From positions 60,287,901 to 60,351,900 of the forward strand of contig OY754465.1 of the NCBI GenBank assembly GCA_963575645.1: a stretch of DNA of 64,000 nucleotides, written 5' to 3'. The stretch's first letter is position 1; every line of letters starts with the position of its first letter. The notes under the pieces were generated by a model. It was not told the DNA's origin. It was given only the letters and a program-made list of their open reading frames with translations, and made no database searches. This document shows positions 21,301 to 29,645 of the stretch, in pieces. Position numbers and translations under genes: made by a program. This stretch comes from Xanthostigma xanthostigma (taxonomy: Eukaryota; Arthropoda; Insecta; Raphidioptera; Raphidiidae).

Positions 21301-24218
21301 GGCACAAAATTATAAGGCTTGTTCATAAATTCATCTTTTGCATTCTGATTACAAAACAAATACATTTTATTGTCGAATTTGAGACTGTATTCATCCTTTC
21401 CCTGCCACAGTACTCTGTGGTTATGTAACGCTATCGGGCAATAAATGTTTGTATCACCGAGTTTTCTATTGTCAACTGCAGGTTTTGAAGCCGTCTCTTC
21501 ATCGAGTTCCGCTTCTTCATCTAAATTGTTCGGTGTTGTCAAATTGAGCATTTCCTGTTTCTCTTCTTCTGACATTTCAAAAGCACCCAACCGATACTTG
21601 TCTTCAATACGATTGACAGCCTGTTCCAATATTTGGGCAACCGTTTTTTCATTAACATCTACTTGCAATGGAATCAAATTTACTTCGCTAATAAACGATT
21701 CAATTTCAGGATAGTTTTCGTTAAAGTTTTTCAACAATGAAACGTATTTACCGATACTTAATAATGCAGCTTCTTTAGCAGGGTCATCTTCACATTCGCC
21801 TATCCCATACAAATCATCTCCCTCACCGCCCACTTCCTGATTATAGGGCATCTCATCTGACTCAAAAACAGTATTTAATAAGCTCGAAACAAATTCAATT
21901 TTTTCCGACAATGTCGTGTCTATCGAAGGTGAACGAGCAGCAATTTCGTGCAAACCAATATATTTGAAAAAATCTTTAAAGAATCTAAATCTCTGGTATT
22001 TATTTTCGGTAAACTGTTCAATGAGAAATTTGTTTTCTGGATCACTATCGGTCAAGAAAATAATATCATCGGCAAAACAATCAGCATCGTATAATTTTCG
22101 CCAAATGTTCACAGAATATGGCATAGCGTCGACAATCCAACCGCCACAATTGTGCGACTCAATGTCTCTCAACGAATCAATCAGTAAATTGCAGATATCG
22201 TCATCAGACAATTGGACTTCAAATGGTTCGGGAATATGTTCTGTGAACTCGCCTTCGAATTCAGCAGATTGTCCATCAACCACAGAAATCATACGATCAA
22301 CTTCAACAGAAGCTGCATCCATCTGGTAGCTTTCAATTTTATTTAGTTTCGCGTTTTCTATCAAATCATCAAGTTTCACAACTGAAGAATTCAACATAAA
22401 TCCTAAACACTGAGCGACTGTACTCTTTCCCGAACGCGCTGGACCAAAAATAAAAACCCGACCAGTCGGTTGTGGTTCAACTGGTAACAAATAGGGTCTT
22501 GGATTTCTACAGAATTTCAGTAAAGACGCCTCATCTGAGAGAAAATATATGTTGTTCATAAACTTGACGGCTAACTTTGGATCTCCGATTTTCAGTCTTC
22601 CATTTTTCAAAGCTACAGGACATTTGTACGCCCACTGTGACAATTGCCAAGGAAATTGCGGTTCGATCGATTTTAATTTACGCAACTGAGGGAAACATTC
22701 CTCGGGAGTAGATCCCTGTAGAGTAAATCCTTTTGCGTCTTCATCTTCATCTTCCTCGTCGTCTACGTCTTTGTTTCGATTTTCAAGATTCTGAACATCA
22801 ATGAGTCTTTCAGGCAACACGACCCTTTGCAGCGGTAGCGTGCGCAGCTTGGTAGTTACCGTGTGGAACATTCTGGAAGGCGGCATTCGGCCGTCAATTT
22901 TGACAACGTATTGCTGGTCATGTCTCATAATATATCTGTCCACAACTGGAAGAATATAATCTTTGTAATTGTCAACTTCAACGGAGACACTGTCCATTAA
23001 ATCTATAGGTCTTTGAACCAAGTGCTTAATGTGATTTTCGTCTATTAATTTTACGTCATTTTGTTGAAAATCTTTTTCGGACACGGTATGCCCATAATCA
23101 GTATTAAAATCTTTGCGAACTATGTCTTTTAAACTAATTACATGCTTCGTATGTATATTAAAACGCAAACCATTACGTTTCAGTAGCGTGTCTTCTTTTG
23201 AACTCATTATATAAATAATAATAAAAGGCATTTCAAAAAATTGAAATATTGTGTCCAACTGATTTTCAAGACTCGTATCAACATTAAATAACGGTTCTCC
23301 TCCGATTTCTTGGTATTCTGATGTGACACTTCCTAAATCAACTTGTTCTTTAATTCCTTCAGGCGACGAAAATTCGGTTTTCTCATCTGCCTCTTTCGCA
23401 TCCTCTTCCTCATCATTTTCAACGCCTTCACTCTTCGTCGCTGCCTCTGAGCGTTCGCCTTCCGCTTCATCGCCATTGACATCAAACGCGACTTTAGAAG
23501 GCGCAACTACCGGTTCTTTTCCGATTTCTAAAGTCCTTACAACAAGCTCGTCCAGCACGCAATCGGCATTAAAAACAGCCGACTCTGTGACAATTGGGGA
23601 GTCCACCTTAAACAGTCCATTCGGTACTAACGGAAGCCCAGTGATTAGAAAACCCCGATGTCTGGCTGTTAGGCTGTTCACTCTTTTCTTAACCAGCTTC
23701 AAAATAATATCGGTTGAAATGCCACGACCCAATCTCAAATTAAAATCAATGCATCTACCCGCACTTGAGTTTGATTTTATCTCGTCTTGCAGAATGGTTT
23801 CTGGATCAATGTACACACATTTCCAGTACTCAGCCAGGGCTTTGGCCAAATTCGTTTGTCCCACATTCTGTTTGCCCAGTATAAGTAAACAAACTGGATT
23901 TGAATTTAAGTATTTTTCTTGAGCTTTACTTTCCGAATAGGGATCTCTGTCTTCAGCAGTCGGGCCAACATATTCGGGTTCGCCTTGATCTTTGTGCGAT
24001 ATGCACGAATGAATGCGATTCAAAATGTTGATGTCTTCAGAGTAAGTATAACAAATGTTTGCACGAGGAATCCATGAACGTGGGAAGTATATGTTATCAT
24101 CAGATGATGATTCTGTATTGACGCTTAAGTTCCGTAAGTGCTTCTTTTTTGTTAAAACACAATTATTTGTTTCATGCGTTTTGTGTGATGTGGCGTGCCA
24201 AGCAGTAATATGAAGCAT
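18321..24218 (-). CDS. AK9: Adenylate kinase 9-like multidomain protein, intronless
   Basis: A 1965-residue uninterrupted frame with repeated adenylate-kinase P-loop domains, the layout of AK9, a nucleoside mono/diphosphate kinase of the cytosol/nucleus with reported roles in motile cilia and sperm. Domain 1 starts near residue 107 with the P-loop GKQNVGQT (115-122), where the Walker lysine is Gln. Domain 2 has GPARSGKS (592-599) but VDAMPYS in place of DGFPR. Domain 3 has GPLGSGKT (990-997) and an intact LDGFPR (1091-1096). Domain 4 has GPPKCGKS (1442-1449) and FDGFPV (1521-1526). Between and after the kinases are Cys-Pro modules resembling YHS domains (533-577, 927-970, 1372-1424, 1664-1710, 1745-1793). 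Acidic linkers lie near 250-300, 480-495 and 1180-1260; a charged helix (about 1119-1185) replaces the domain 3 lid. The start chosen is the first Met; a later Met is possible, because the first ~100 residues have no family signature. The gene lies within an OLA1 intron on the same strand. Confidence 0.92.
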   Translation of the reverse strand: MLHITAWHATSHKTHETNNCVLTKKKHLRNLSVNTESSSDDNIYFPRSWIPRANICYTYSEDINILNRIHSCISHKDQGEPEYVGPTAEDRDPYSESKAQEKYLNSNPVCLLILGKQNVGQTNLAKALAEYWKCVYIDPETILQDEIKSNSSAGRCIDFNLRLGRGISTDIILKLVKKRVNSLTARHRGFLITGLPLVPNGLFKVDSPIVTESAVFNADCVLDELVVRTLEIGKEPVVAPSKVAFDVNGDEAEGERSEAATKSEGVENDEEEDAKEADEKTEFSSPEGIKEQVDLGSVTSEYQEIGGEPLFNVDTSLENQLDTIFQFFEMPFIIIYIMSSKEDTLLKRNGLRFNIHTKHVISLKDIVRKDFNTDYGHTVSEKDFQQNDVKLIDENHIKHLVQRPIDLMDSVSVEVDNYKDYILPVVDRYIMRHDQQYVVKIDGRMPPSRMFHTVTTKLRTLPLQRVVLPERLIDVQNLENRNKDVDDEEDEDEDAKGFTLQGSTPEECFPQLRKLKSIEPQFPWQLSQWAYKCPVALKNGRLKIGDPKLAVKFMNNIYFLSDEASLLKFCRNPRPYLLPVEPQPTGRVFIFGPARSGKSTVAQCLGFMLNSSVVKLDDLIENAKLNKIESYQMDAASVEVDRMISVVDGQSAEFEGEFTEHIPEPFEVQLSDDDICNLLIDSLRDIESHNCGGWIVDAMPYSVNIWRKLYDADCFADDIIFLTDSDPENKFLIEQFTENKYQRFRFFKDFFKYIGLHEIAARSPSIDTTLSEKIEFVSSLLNTVFESDEMPYNQEVGGEGDDLYGIGECEDDPAKEAALLSIGKYVSLLKNFNENYPEIESFISEVNLIPLQVDVNEKTVAQILEQAVNRIEDKYRLGAFEMSEEEKQEMLNLTTPNNLDEEAELDEETASKPAVDNRKLGDTNIYCPIALHNHRVLWQGKDEYSLKFDNKMYLFCNQNAKDEFMNKPYNFVPYLHPPAIYPPVRICVAGPLGSGKTTFSKKLADLWGLCYIDSFEMISQYISRDKYIESRKDVCTRLFRENNADTNYNSQASAFVYDYLKNGTTLPKDLFKMAFEQLWLNEPFITSGFVLDGFPRHFNDLENIKEEFLIPSVVVEMKVDLEQVQERIYMQYFDECKTILKEKQQEAERRFEISLEYWKTERDEKFELLMAQKCQEHYLNWLSNLEQENEMNEDNLNGLVMGDENKIDPFAEGAMPAIHELEETESIENEGDYYFPLQRTSYVYDSIQEEIDMEEVNQILDELMPKPELVPLKETEDTVAEKLTVEISEQFDRDMEGLMNLRSFLEEEKIPYHEFFNDKLFHSPFLEARYVLDKYKFSNKSTYERIFNISMEEAEQLLDAGYYFLSRFGRTCPVQIFENEILMQMFLPLEQKELIFPIIHRQYIFFLAGMENKRKFEDDPLKYVCQNNCPFPLFPLRIAIIGPPKCGKSCLANRISKELGLKVITRGEAIRYVLRELPDSYLAHTIDGILRSGWLLTDHYVFKAVESFGLDSKGITQGVVFDGFPVSKSEILELEAVGLLPFLIMDLEANTDFIHLCLSTENQTRTHIPVFSHEFLDNRFAKWAANEELFRIWTQQNYYNLVKVPYEFTKWALWTECKHLIFDVFNEIVSYIYMFKSNQASPLEHMCVTQEEFLDHRSRYFNYCPCCLQLEQALEQTTMPPDRRGLIQYNEYYYWVCKKHYAKFYKNPKYFIPPFNSSKLPIDLPRTLQINDVSEAPMLFQKGYCIVTFWDNLPRRRLVMGLSHFAVLYRGQTFLFDTAKCLKKFMKYPSKYANKTINFMNSIPTDPPICEGLPTLGFLQQHHAKILTDASMNAHIMRPKYPCLDPFVSAAINIGLFLKIHHEKTPPEAVELYRHASKMFVEKCRIIASSASLFRKLLNPYIEMPELRTHDEEKYQTEASASAIDSQLDASGDNSSLSLSTPSSVTYMDRRYVGEGLKNKGGGEM

Positions 24219-24254
24219 ATTGACAAGACATCAATAGAAAAAAACAAAACTGCT

Positions 24255-24259
24255 ACTGA
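24255..24259 (-). promoter_or_regulatory. Candidate arthropod initiator TCAGT upstream of AK9
   Basis: TCAGT, the arthropod initiator consensus, lies 36 bases upstream of the AK9 start codon. A TATATTTTTT stretch is only a few bases further upstream, too close to act as a TATA box. The motif is short and could be chance. Confidence 0.3.
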
Positions 24260-24421
24260 TAAAAAATATAGACACGTTTCCATGACCATTCACTGAAAAA
24301 TGTCAACAAGACATTCAAACTTTTTTTGGAATTTTGTAAAGGAAAATCTGTCTGCTATTGTCGAATTTTCACCAAATGTTTGATTAGTTCAAGAGCTCAT
24401 ATTTCGTAAGAATTAAAATGT

Positions 24422-24452
24422 TTGCCTGACTTACTGCAGGTAAGTCAGGCAA
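24422..24452. repeat. Perfect 13-bp hairpin upstream of AK9
   Basis: TTGCCTGACTTAC and its exact complement are separated by the loop TGCAG. It lies about 200 bases upstream of the AK9 start, in the putative promoter. The function is unknown. Confidence 0.7.
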
Positions 24453-24725
24453 CTTTTTATTTCTTACTCATCTATTGGATCGATACCACTAGGTAAAATG
24501 TTTACCTGCATCAAACACCAAATGAAAAAATGGGTACACCGCATTATAGTCTTGCCTCGCGAGGCAGAGCCTCGCTCGACAGAGACAAGATTAATATTAG
24601 ATTCCACTGTATTATGGGCGAATTTTCCAATTTTTTTTCCCTAAAAATCTTACACGGACTATTACGAGCATTAAAAAAAAAATGCCAAAATAGGGTCAAG
24701 CCGTTCTCACGTGATTCGTCTAGCA

Positions 24726-25240
24726 CAGAGGTCCCCAAACTTTTTTGTCTCGCAGACCACTTGCCATGTTTTTCGGTTTTGGGTAGACCCCCTGCTTATC
24801 TGATATTGATTTTTTGCAAATTCATTAATTTCAAATGTATTTTTGACAACCGGTATAGTGCTACTCACTTTGAACGATTTAAATTTATAACGGTAGTGAA
24901 ATGTAGTGAGAAATGTTTAGTTTTATACATTTATTAATTAGATTCAAATTAAACGAATCAAATTAAAATTTACTTTCTGTTACATAAAATAACTAAATAA
25001 CGAAAATAAATGCTTTTAGTGTGAGGGATGAACCTGATGCTTTAATAATAAATTTTCAACATTTGGCATCAATTTACTTAGATTTAATCTTAAATCTCTT
25101 CGGTTAACGATGTCCAGTTTGTTTCTTTTTTTGTTAGGAGATTCACTATCGTGGACCCCCATTTTCATTTCATGGACCGCCAATTTTTTTTCCCGCTGAC
25201 ATGGACCCCTTGCAAATTTAGACCACTTTGGGAATCACTG
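24726..25240. mobile_element. hAT-type MITE with perfect 8-bp target duplication
   Basis: Ends CAGAGGTCCCCAAACTTTTT … TTTGGGAATCACTG, flanked by GTCTAGCA at 24718-24725 and 25241-25248. The 8-bp duplication and CAG-N-GG start are hAT hallmarks. It has no transposase. It lies between AK9 and the OLA1 start exon. Confidence 0.9.
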
Positions 25241-25450
25241 GTCTAGCAAATAGCAGCATTTAACTTTTATTTATATAGATAGAAGATGTATAAACACCTT
25301 TTTTATTTCAAATCATGTGACGTCACCAACAAAAATACTTTTAATATACAAGGCTCACATAAATACATCAAACAATTATTCTTGGACTTATTTGAAATCA
25401 GAACGAAGTAATTGAGGTGTCACTTTGATGAGAATAAAAATAGTAAAAAA

Positions 25451-25616
25451 TTGCACTCCGGGAGTGCCGGCAGAAGTGAAAACTTGAATATTACCTCTAC
25501 TCTCCATCCGTCTTACGAATTTTCGATCAGGTCACGTGTCCTGACGCGAGTTTAACATTTTTTACCCATTACAAAAAAAGTGTACAACGCCGCTAAAGAA
25601 GTTTTCACTTCAAAAA
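25451..25616. mobile_element. Small MITE, TTGCACTCCGGGA family, copy 2
   Basis: Shares both end blocks with 15979-16239 but is internally shorter. Its right end lies only about 20 bases from the OLA1 exon 1 donor. Confidence 0.6.
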
Positions 25617-25638
25617 ATAGTAAAAAAAAATTGGATAC

Positions 25639-25823
25639 TTATTTTCATTCGGTTTAATTGTGCAAAACGGAAAGTTCTCAGCCGCTACTTGACTCTTGGT
25701 TAAGACGTTAAAAAAAGTTGACTTTCCAACGTTGGGAAGACCGACAATACCGACTTTCAGGTTAGTGCCGACGCGTCCAATCAGAGGCTTCTTTTCAGGA
25801 CCTTCCACTTTTTTTGGCGGCAT
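25639..25823 (-). CDS. OLA1: OLA1 (Obg-like ATPase 1), start-codon exon
   Basis: Encodes the N terminus of Obg-like ATPase 1, a cytosolic P-loop ATPase of the TRAFAC/Obg family (YchF in bacteria) linked to translation and stress responses. The 61 complete codons begin [20 protein letters not shown] and carry the G1/P-loop GLPNVGKST at about residues 28-36, then the switch I stretch [13 protein letters not shown]. Family members run to about 395 residues with the same N terminus, so this start is secure. The ATG directly follows a pyrimidine tract ending in CAG, so the exon begins exactly at the start codon and a non-coding 5' exon must lie further right. The only GT donor (AA|GTATCC) leaves phase 2, which does not match the next exon (see findings). 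A small MITE ends about 20 bases beyond the donor. Confidence 0.93.
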
Positions 25824-25838
25824 CTGAAAAAAAAGAAG
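25824..25838 (-). other. Splice acceptor abutting the OLA1 start codon
   Basis: On the minus strand a run of Ts interrupted by C ends in CAG immediately before ATGCCGCC. This is a strong 3' splice site, implying a spliced 5' UTR whose first exon and promoter lie at higher coordinates. I could not locate that exon. Confidence 0.6.
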
Positions 25839-26017
25839 ATTCTTGTCATACTCTACAATTTTTATGTTTTCCTACACCAAAATTTAAACACCTTTAATCA
25901 TGACATCCGGACCATGTCAGAATTAATAGCTATTCGAATTTAATGTTTCTAGTCTTTTAGGTCTTTTAAGATCTAAAAAAAAACTCGGGTCGTAGTGTCA
26001 AACTCTGTCAGCAATAA

Positions 26018-26900
26018 TCTATATATATAAAAATCAATGCCACTTTTCGTTGTAATTTTATAACTCAAGAACGGGCTCACCTATCCAAACCAAATTTTTA
26101 GGCTTTGTTCGGACTGTTTAGTAGATGGTTTATGTGAAGTTTTCACAAAATCGGTCGAGCGGTTCTTCATTTAGCACATTTTTTGTAACAAATATCTATA
26201 AAAATCAATGCCAAGATATATAAAAAATGTGATAAATGAAGAACCGCTCGACCGACTTTGTGCAAACTTCACATAAACCATCTACTAAATAGTCCGAACA
26301 AAGCCTAAAAATTTGGTTTGGATAGGTGAGCCCGTTCTTGAGTTATAAAATTACAACGAAAAGTGACATTTTTTAAAAATCAATTTTTTGACGTATGAAA
26401 ATACTTAAATATTGTAAGTAGGTTTTGGAATTTTATACAAACAATGAAACAATTGTTTTCAAAATATTATGACAGTTAATCTTTAATTACTATCCAAGTG
26501 AGACTTAAAATAAATACGTATTTGAAAGAAAGTTAAAAACAATTATTATTATAGGTGAGTAATTTTAATAAATAAATTTTTAACCTAAATTTGAAGCGAA
26601 AGATGCAATATCATAGATCAAGATGACGGCGAATCAGTTTTACAAGTACCGGCAAGTGTTTTAAAGACCAGTTATCCACGAATACTTTACGCTATTTTTT
26701 TCGAGCACGAATACTTTACGCTATTTTTTTATTGACGTATGCAGTCATATATATTTCCATGCACACATATATATGCACATGTATTTTTTAAAATAGCTAG
26801 CAATTAATAAAATAGATAGATAGATAGATAGATGTTCCAATTAAATTTTTTTATTATTTCGATTTATACGTGGCGAAGCACGTAGGTACAGGGCCGCTAG
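26018..26900 (+). mobile_element. Helitron-like element ending GGGCCGCTAG|T
   Basis: Starts A|TCTATATATATAAAAATC, ends ACAGGGCCGCTAG|T. A short hairpin (ACGTGGCGAAGCACGT) lies just before the end, and GATA repeats lie before that. The 5' portion is a large palindrome (26036-26370). Confidence 0.7.
26036..26370. repeat. Palindrome made of a Helitron 5' end
   Basis: Arms of about 150 bp (AATGCCACTTTTCGTTGTAA… and its complement). The centre contains a second copy of the element's own 5' end (TATAAAAATCAATGCC). Confidence 0.8.
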
Positions 26901-27381
26901 TATAGTGTATTTGCTAATACAGGCAGTGTGGCATTATTATGTGAAGTTAAACTTGATTTTCGGACAAAATAAAAAAAACTCCTAAAAATATTCTTTTTCT
27001 TGCATCTGCATCAAATTAAGTGGATAGAACAGTATTCGACAGGAAACTGTTTTACTGACATATTATTAATTATTATAATAACGTGTAGTTTGTGGATATT
27101 ATGTTGTCAATTCGAATTTTTTTTTTTTTTGCTTAATAATGTTTGATAGATTTCAATCAATTCTACCGTATCCCTCGATAAAATTATTAATAGAATCATA
27201 TATAAATACGGGAAGGAAAAACATTGTGGTACCGATTTGAGTGTGTTAACCCATTGTAATGTCGTTCTCTTCGTATTAATGAGGGGAAATGTACAATATA
27301 TGGTTCATTACGATGTGTACGAATTAACACAGGTAATGTCGATTCAGGAGAAATACATATAATGACAAAAGAACCTCAATA

Positions 27382-27605
27382 CTGCCGTAAAAAGGCAAAA
27401 GGCAGTAAGTGACCAACTTATGAATTTGAGTAAATCAAGATTTACTAAAAATGTATTGACCGTCCAGAATTTTAGATTATGGAAACCAAAACATGGGGGT
27501 AAAGACAATAAAATTATTGCTGCAGCACTTACTGCTGTGTTAGTTTCAGTATGAACTCATTTTGTCAACAAATGCCACTTACTGCCCTTTGCCTTTTTAG
27601 GGCAG
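27382..27605. mobile_element. MITE with 30-bp CTGCCSTAAAAAGGCAAA ends
   Basis: CTGCCGTAAAAAGGCAAAAG…TAAGTG and its near complement at 27576-27605 are separated by about 165 bp. AATA flanks both sides. Confidence 0.75.
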
Positions 27606-28390
27606 AATAGGGTTCAAATTTAAATATTTAATGAATTACGGTCGAATTTCGACCATTTGGGACGACCACTAGTATAGATAAATTAGCCATACTGAAAATA
27701 ATTTCTTCATATAATTTTGTCTTGAAGAAATCTGATGTGCCAGTACACGAAAAGATTAAATAATCTCAGTATAAAACCATTTTATAATAAGAATAACTCA
27801 ACACAAGAAAATAATAATAATATGATTATATGTGGATTCATTTGCCTGAGGATGTTCAGTTATGACTGAACAATATTTTTATTTTGACCTATTATAACCA
27901 ATTATTTTAATTTGCATTCAGTAGATATTATAATATGCGGCTAGCAGTTATTCTAATACATGTATTTACGTATTGTATAATATATAAATGCATCGATTCG
28001 TGGTATAAATAAGATAAACCATAATATAATAGAACTGAAGACATTCATCTTAATGGTAACAATATCAAAAACAGATTATTTTTTAGGGTCTTGTATCAAA
28101 ATCGTATAAAAACGGAATCCTTAGACAATTCTTAACGCAAACAGTCCTAACTAAACGATTGATAAAATATTTAATTGGTCGCTATTTAACGGTTACAAGT
28201 TCAAAGAACGCTTAGCAATCACTCCTGCAAATAGACGATCAGTCGGCTAAAAATTGTCTATCGCACCGTGTCACAAGAATAAATAAAATCCAGAATCATT
28301 ACTTGGATATGTGTCTACCGACGGGTTCGCGACCTTGGTTCCAAGTAAAAGGCGAAACTTTATTGCCTTTCCATAGGCGTATCTAATCTA

Positions 28391-28955
28391 TCTTTATATA
28401 TAAAAATTACGTGTCACACGTTTGTCCGCGATGAACTCCTAAACTACTGAACCGATTTTAAATTTGATTTGCACACCGTGTGCAATTCGACCCAACTTGA
28501 AAGATAGGATAGCTTACATTTCAATTTATAGTCGCAATATTATTTTATTGCAAATTATTTGTCTATTCCTCGACAGTCATAATTATCTGTTGACTGGATT
28601 GAGTGAATATTCAATAGATGGCGCAACGTTTCATATAAGCTAGCACGACGGCGCAGCCGGAGTGCTCAGATCCAAAGGATTCTAACAGATGGCGATACCT
28701 GTTGACTGGATTGAGTGAATATTCAATAGATGGCGCAACGTTTCATATAAGCTACAATTCAATAGCATAACCACCACGTGTTGCTGAGGTTAAGGTATCG
28801 AGCACGACGGCGCAGCCGGAGTGCTCGACATACACACATATACGCCCATGTATATTTTAAAATAAATAAAATAGATAGATAGATAGATAGATGTTCCAAT
28901 TAAATTGTTTTATTATTTCACTTTATACGTAGCGAAGCATGTACAGGGCCGCTAG
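28391..28955 (+). mobile_element. Helitron-like element with internal duplication
   Basis: Starts A|TCTTTATATATAAAAATTAC, ends GGGCCGCTAG|T. An internal block (GTTGACTGGATTGAGTGAAT…ACGGCGCAGCCGG) is tandemly repeated. Related elements are at 45125-45994. Confidence 0.75.
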
Positions 28956-28956
28956 T

Positions 28957-29645
28957 ACTAATATATAAAGCTGAAGAGTTTGTTTGTTTGGTTCAACGCG
29001 CTAATCTCAGGAACTACTGGTTCAAATTGAAAAACAATTTTTTGTTGGATAGCCCATTTATTGAGGAAGGCTACAGGCTGTATAATATCACGCTACAACC
29101 AATAGAAGCGGAGCATCAATGAAAAATGTTGGAAAATGTATCTCCAAATAAGCTTCTATTCACAAGCCCGGCTGGCTCAGTCGATAGAGCATGCGTCTGT
29201 TAATATCAGGGTCGTGGGTTCGAGCCCCACGTTGGGCGAATATATTTTTAATTTTTTTTTATTTTCTAAATTACTTTCTTCTAAGGCTTACATTTAACTT
29301 TATTTTAATTTTATTTACGACTAATTAAAATTAAATAAATCTAATTAATAGCTCATTTGAAAACTGTTATAAAGGTACCTATATAAAAATAATTTTCCTA
29401 CAGTGTTTTCAATTAAATATTTATTATATTTTATTAATTACAGTAATTATTGATTTAAAAGAAATTTATTACTTAAAAAAAATATAATGCTTTTTATCGA
29501 CAAAAACTTTTGAACGGTAACTCCGATCATTATGAAATTTGGACACAACATTCATCTCGGTAATCTAAGATGAATGTTGCGTACTCATGCCCCTCCTTCC
29601 CCATTCGTTCTTTTGCACCCCGGTGAAACCGGACGGGACCGCTAG
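28957..29645 (+). mobile_element. Second Helitron-like element, directly adjoining the first
   Basis: Same family as 12390-12717, ending CGGGACCGCTAG|T. It begins at or next to the preceding element's 3' end. It contains a Lys-tRNA-like insertion of about 350-400 bp. Confidence 0.65.
29166..29238 (+). pseudogene. Lys-tRNA-derived pseudogene (SINE head) with GTT anticodon
   Basis: The 5' half GCCCGGCTGGCTCAGTCGAT and 3' half GTGGGTTCGAGCCCCACGTT plus GGGCG match eukaryotic tRNA-Lys almost exactly, and acceptor, D- and T-arms pair. The anticodon arm is altered: the loop CTGTTAA would read GTT (Asn), and three of five stem pairs are lost. It is therefore unlikely to be a working tRNA. AT-rich sequence follows, which may be a SINE body. 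Confidence 0.75.

Noticed and set aside
23323-23922. 199-codon plus-strand frame
   Set aside because: It is antisense to the AK9 acidic/serine region and has no family resemblance. It is a shadow of AK9 codon usage.
18321-24218. AK9 as a processed pseudogene
   Set aside because: The frame is open for 1965 codons with conserved P-loops and DGFPR in domain 3. No poly(A) tract or target duplication was seen at its ends.
24219-24460. RFX X-box in the AK9 promoter
   Set aside because: No pair of half-sites with 1-3 bp spacing was found. The only candidate half-sites are 21 bp apart in a hairpin.
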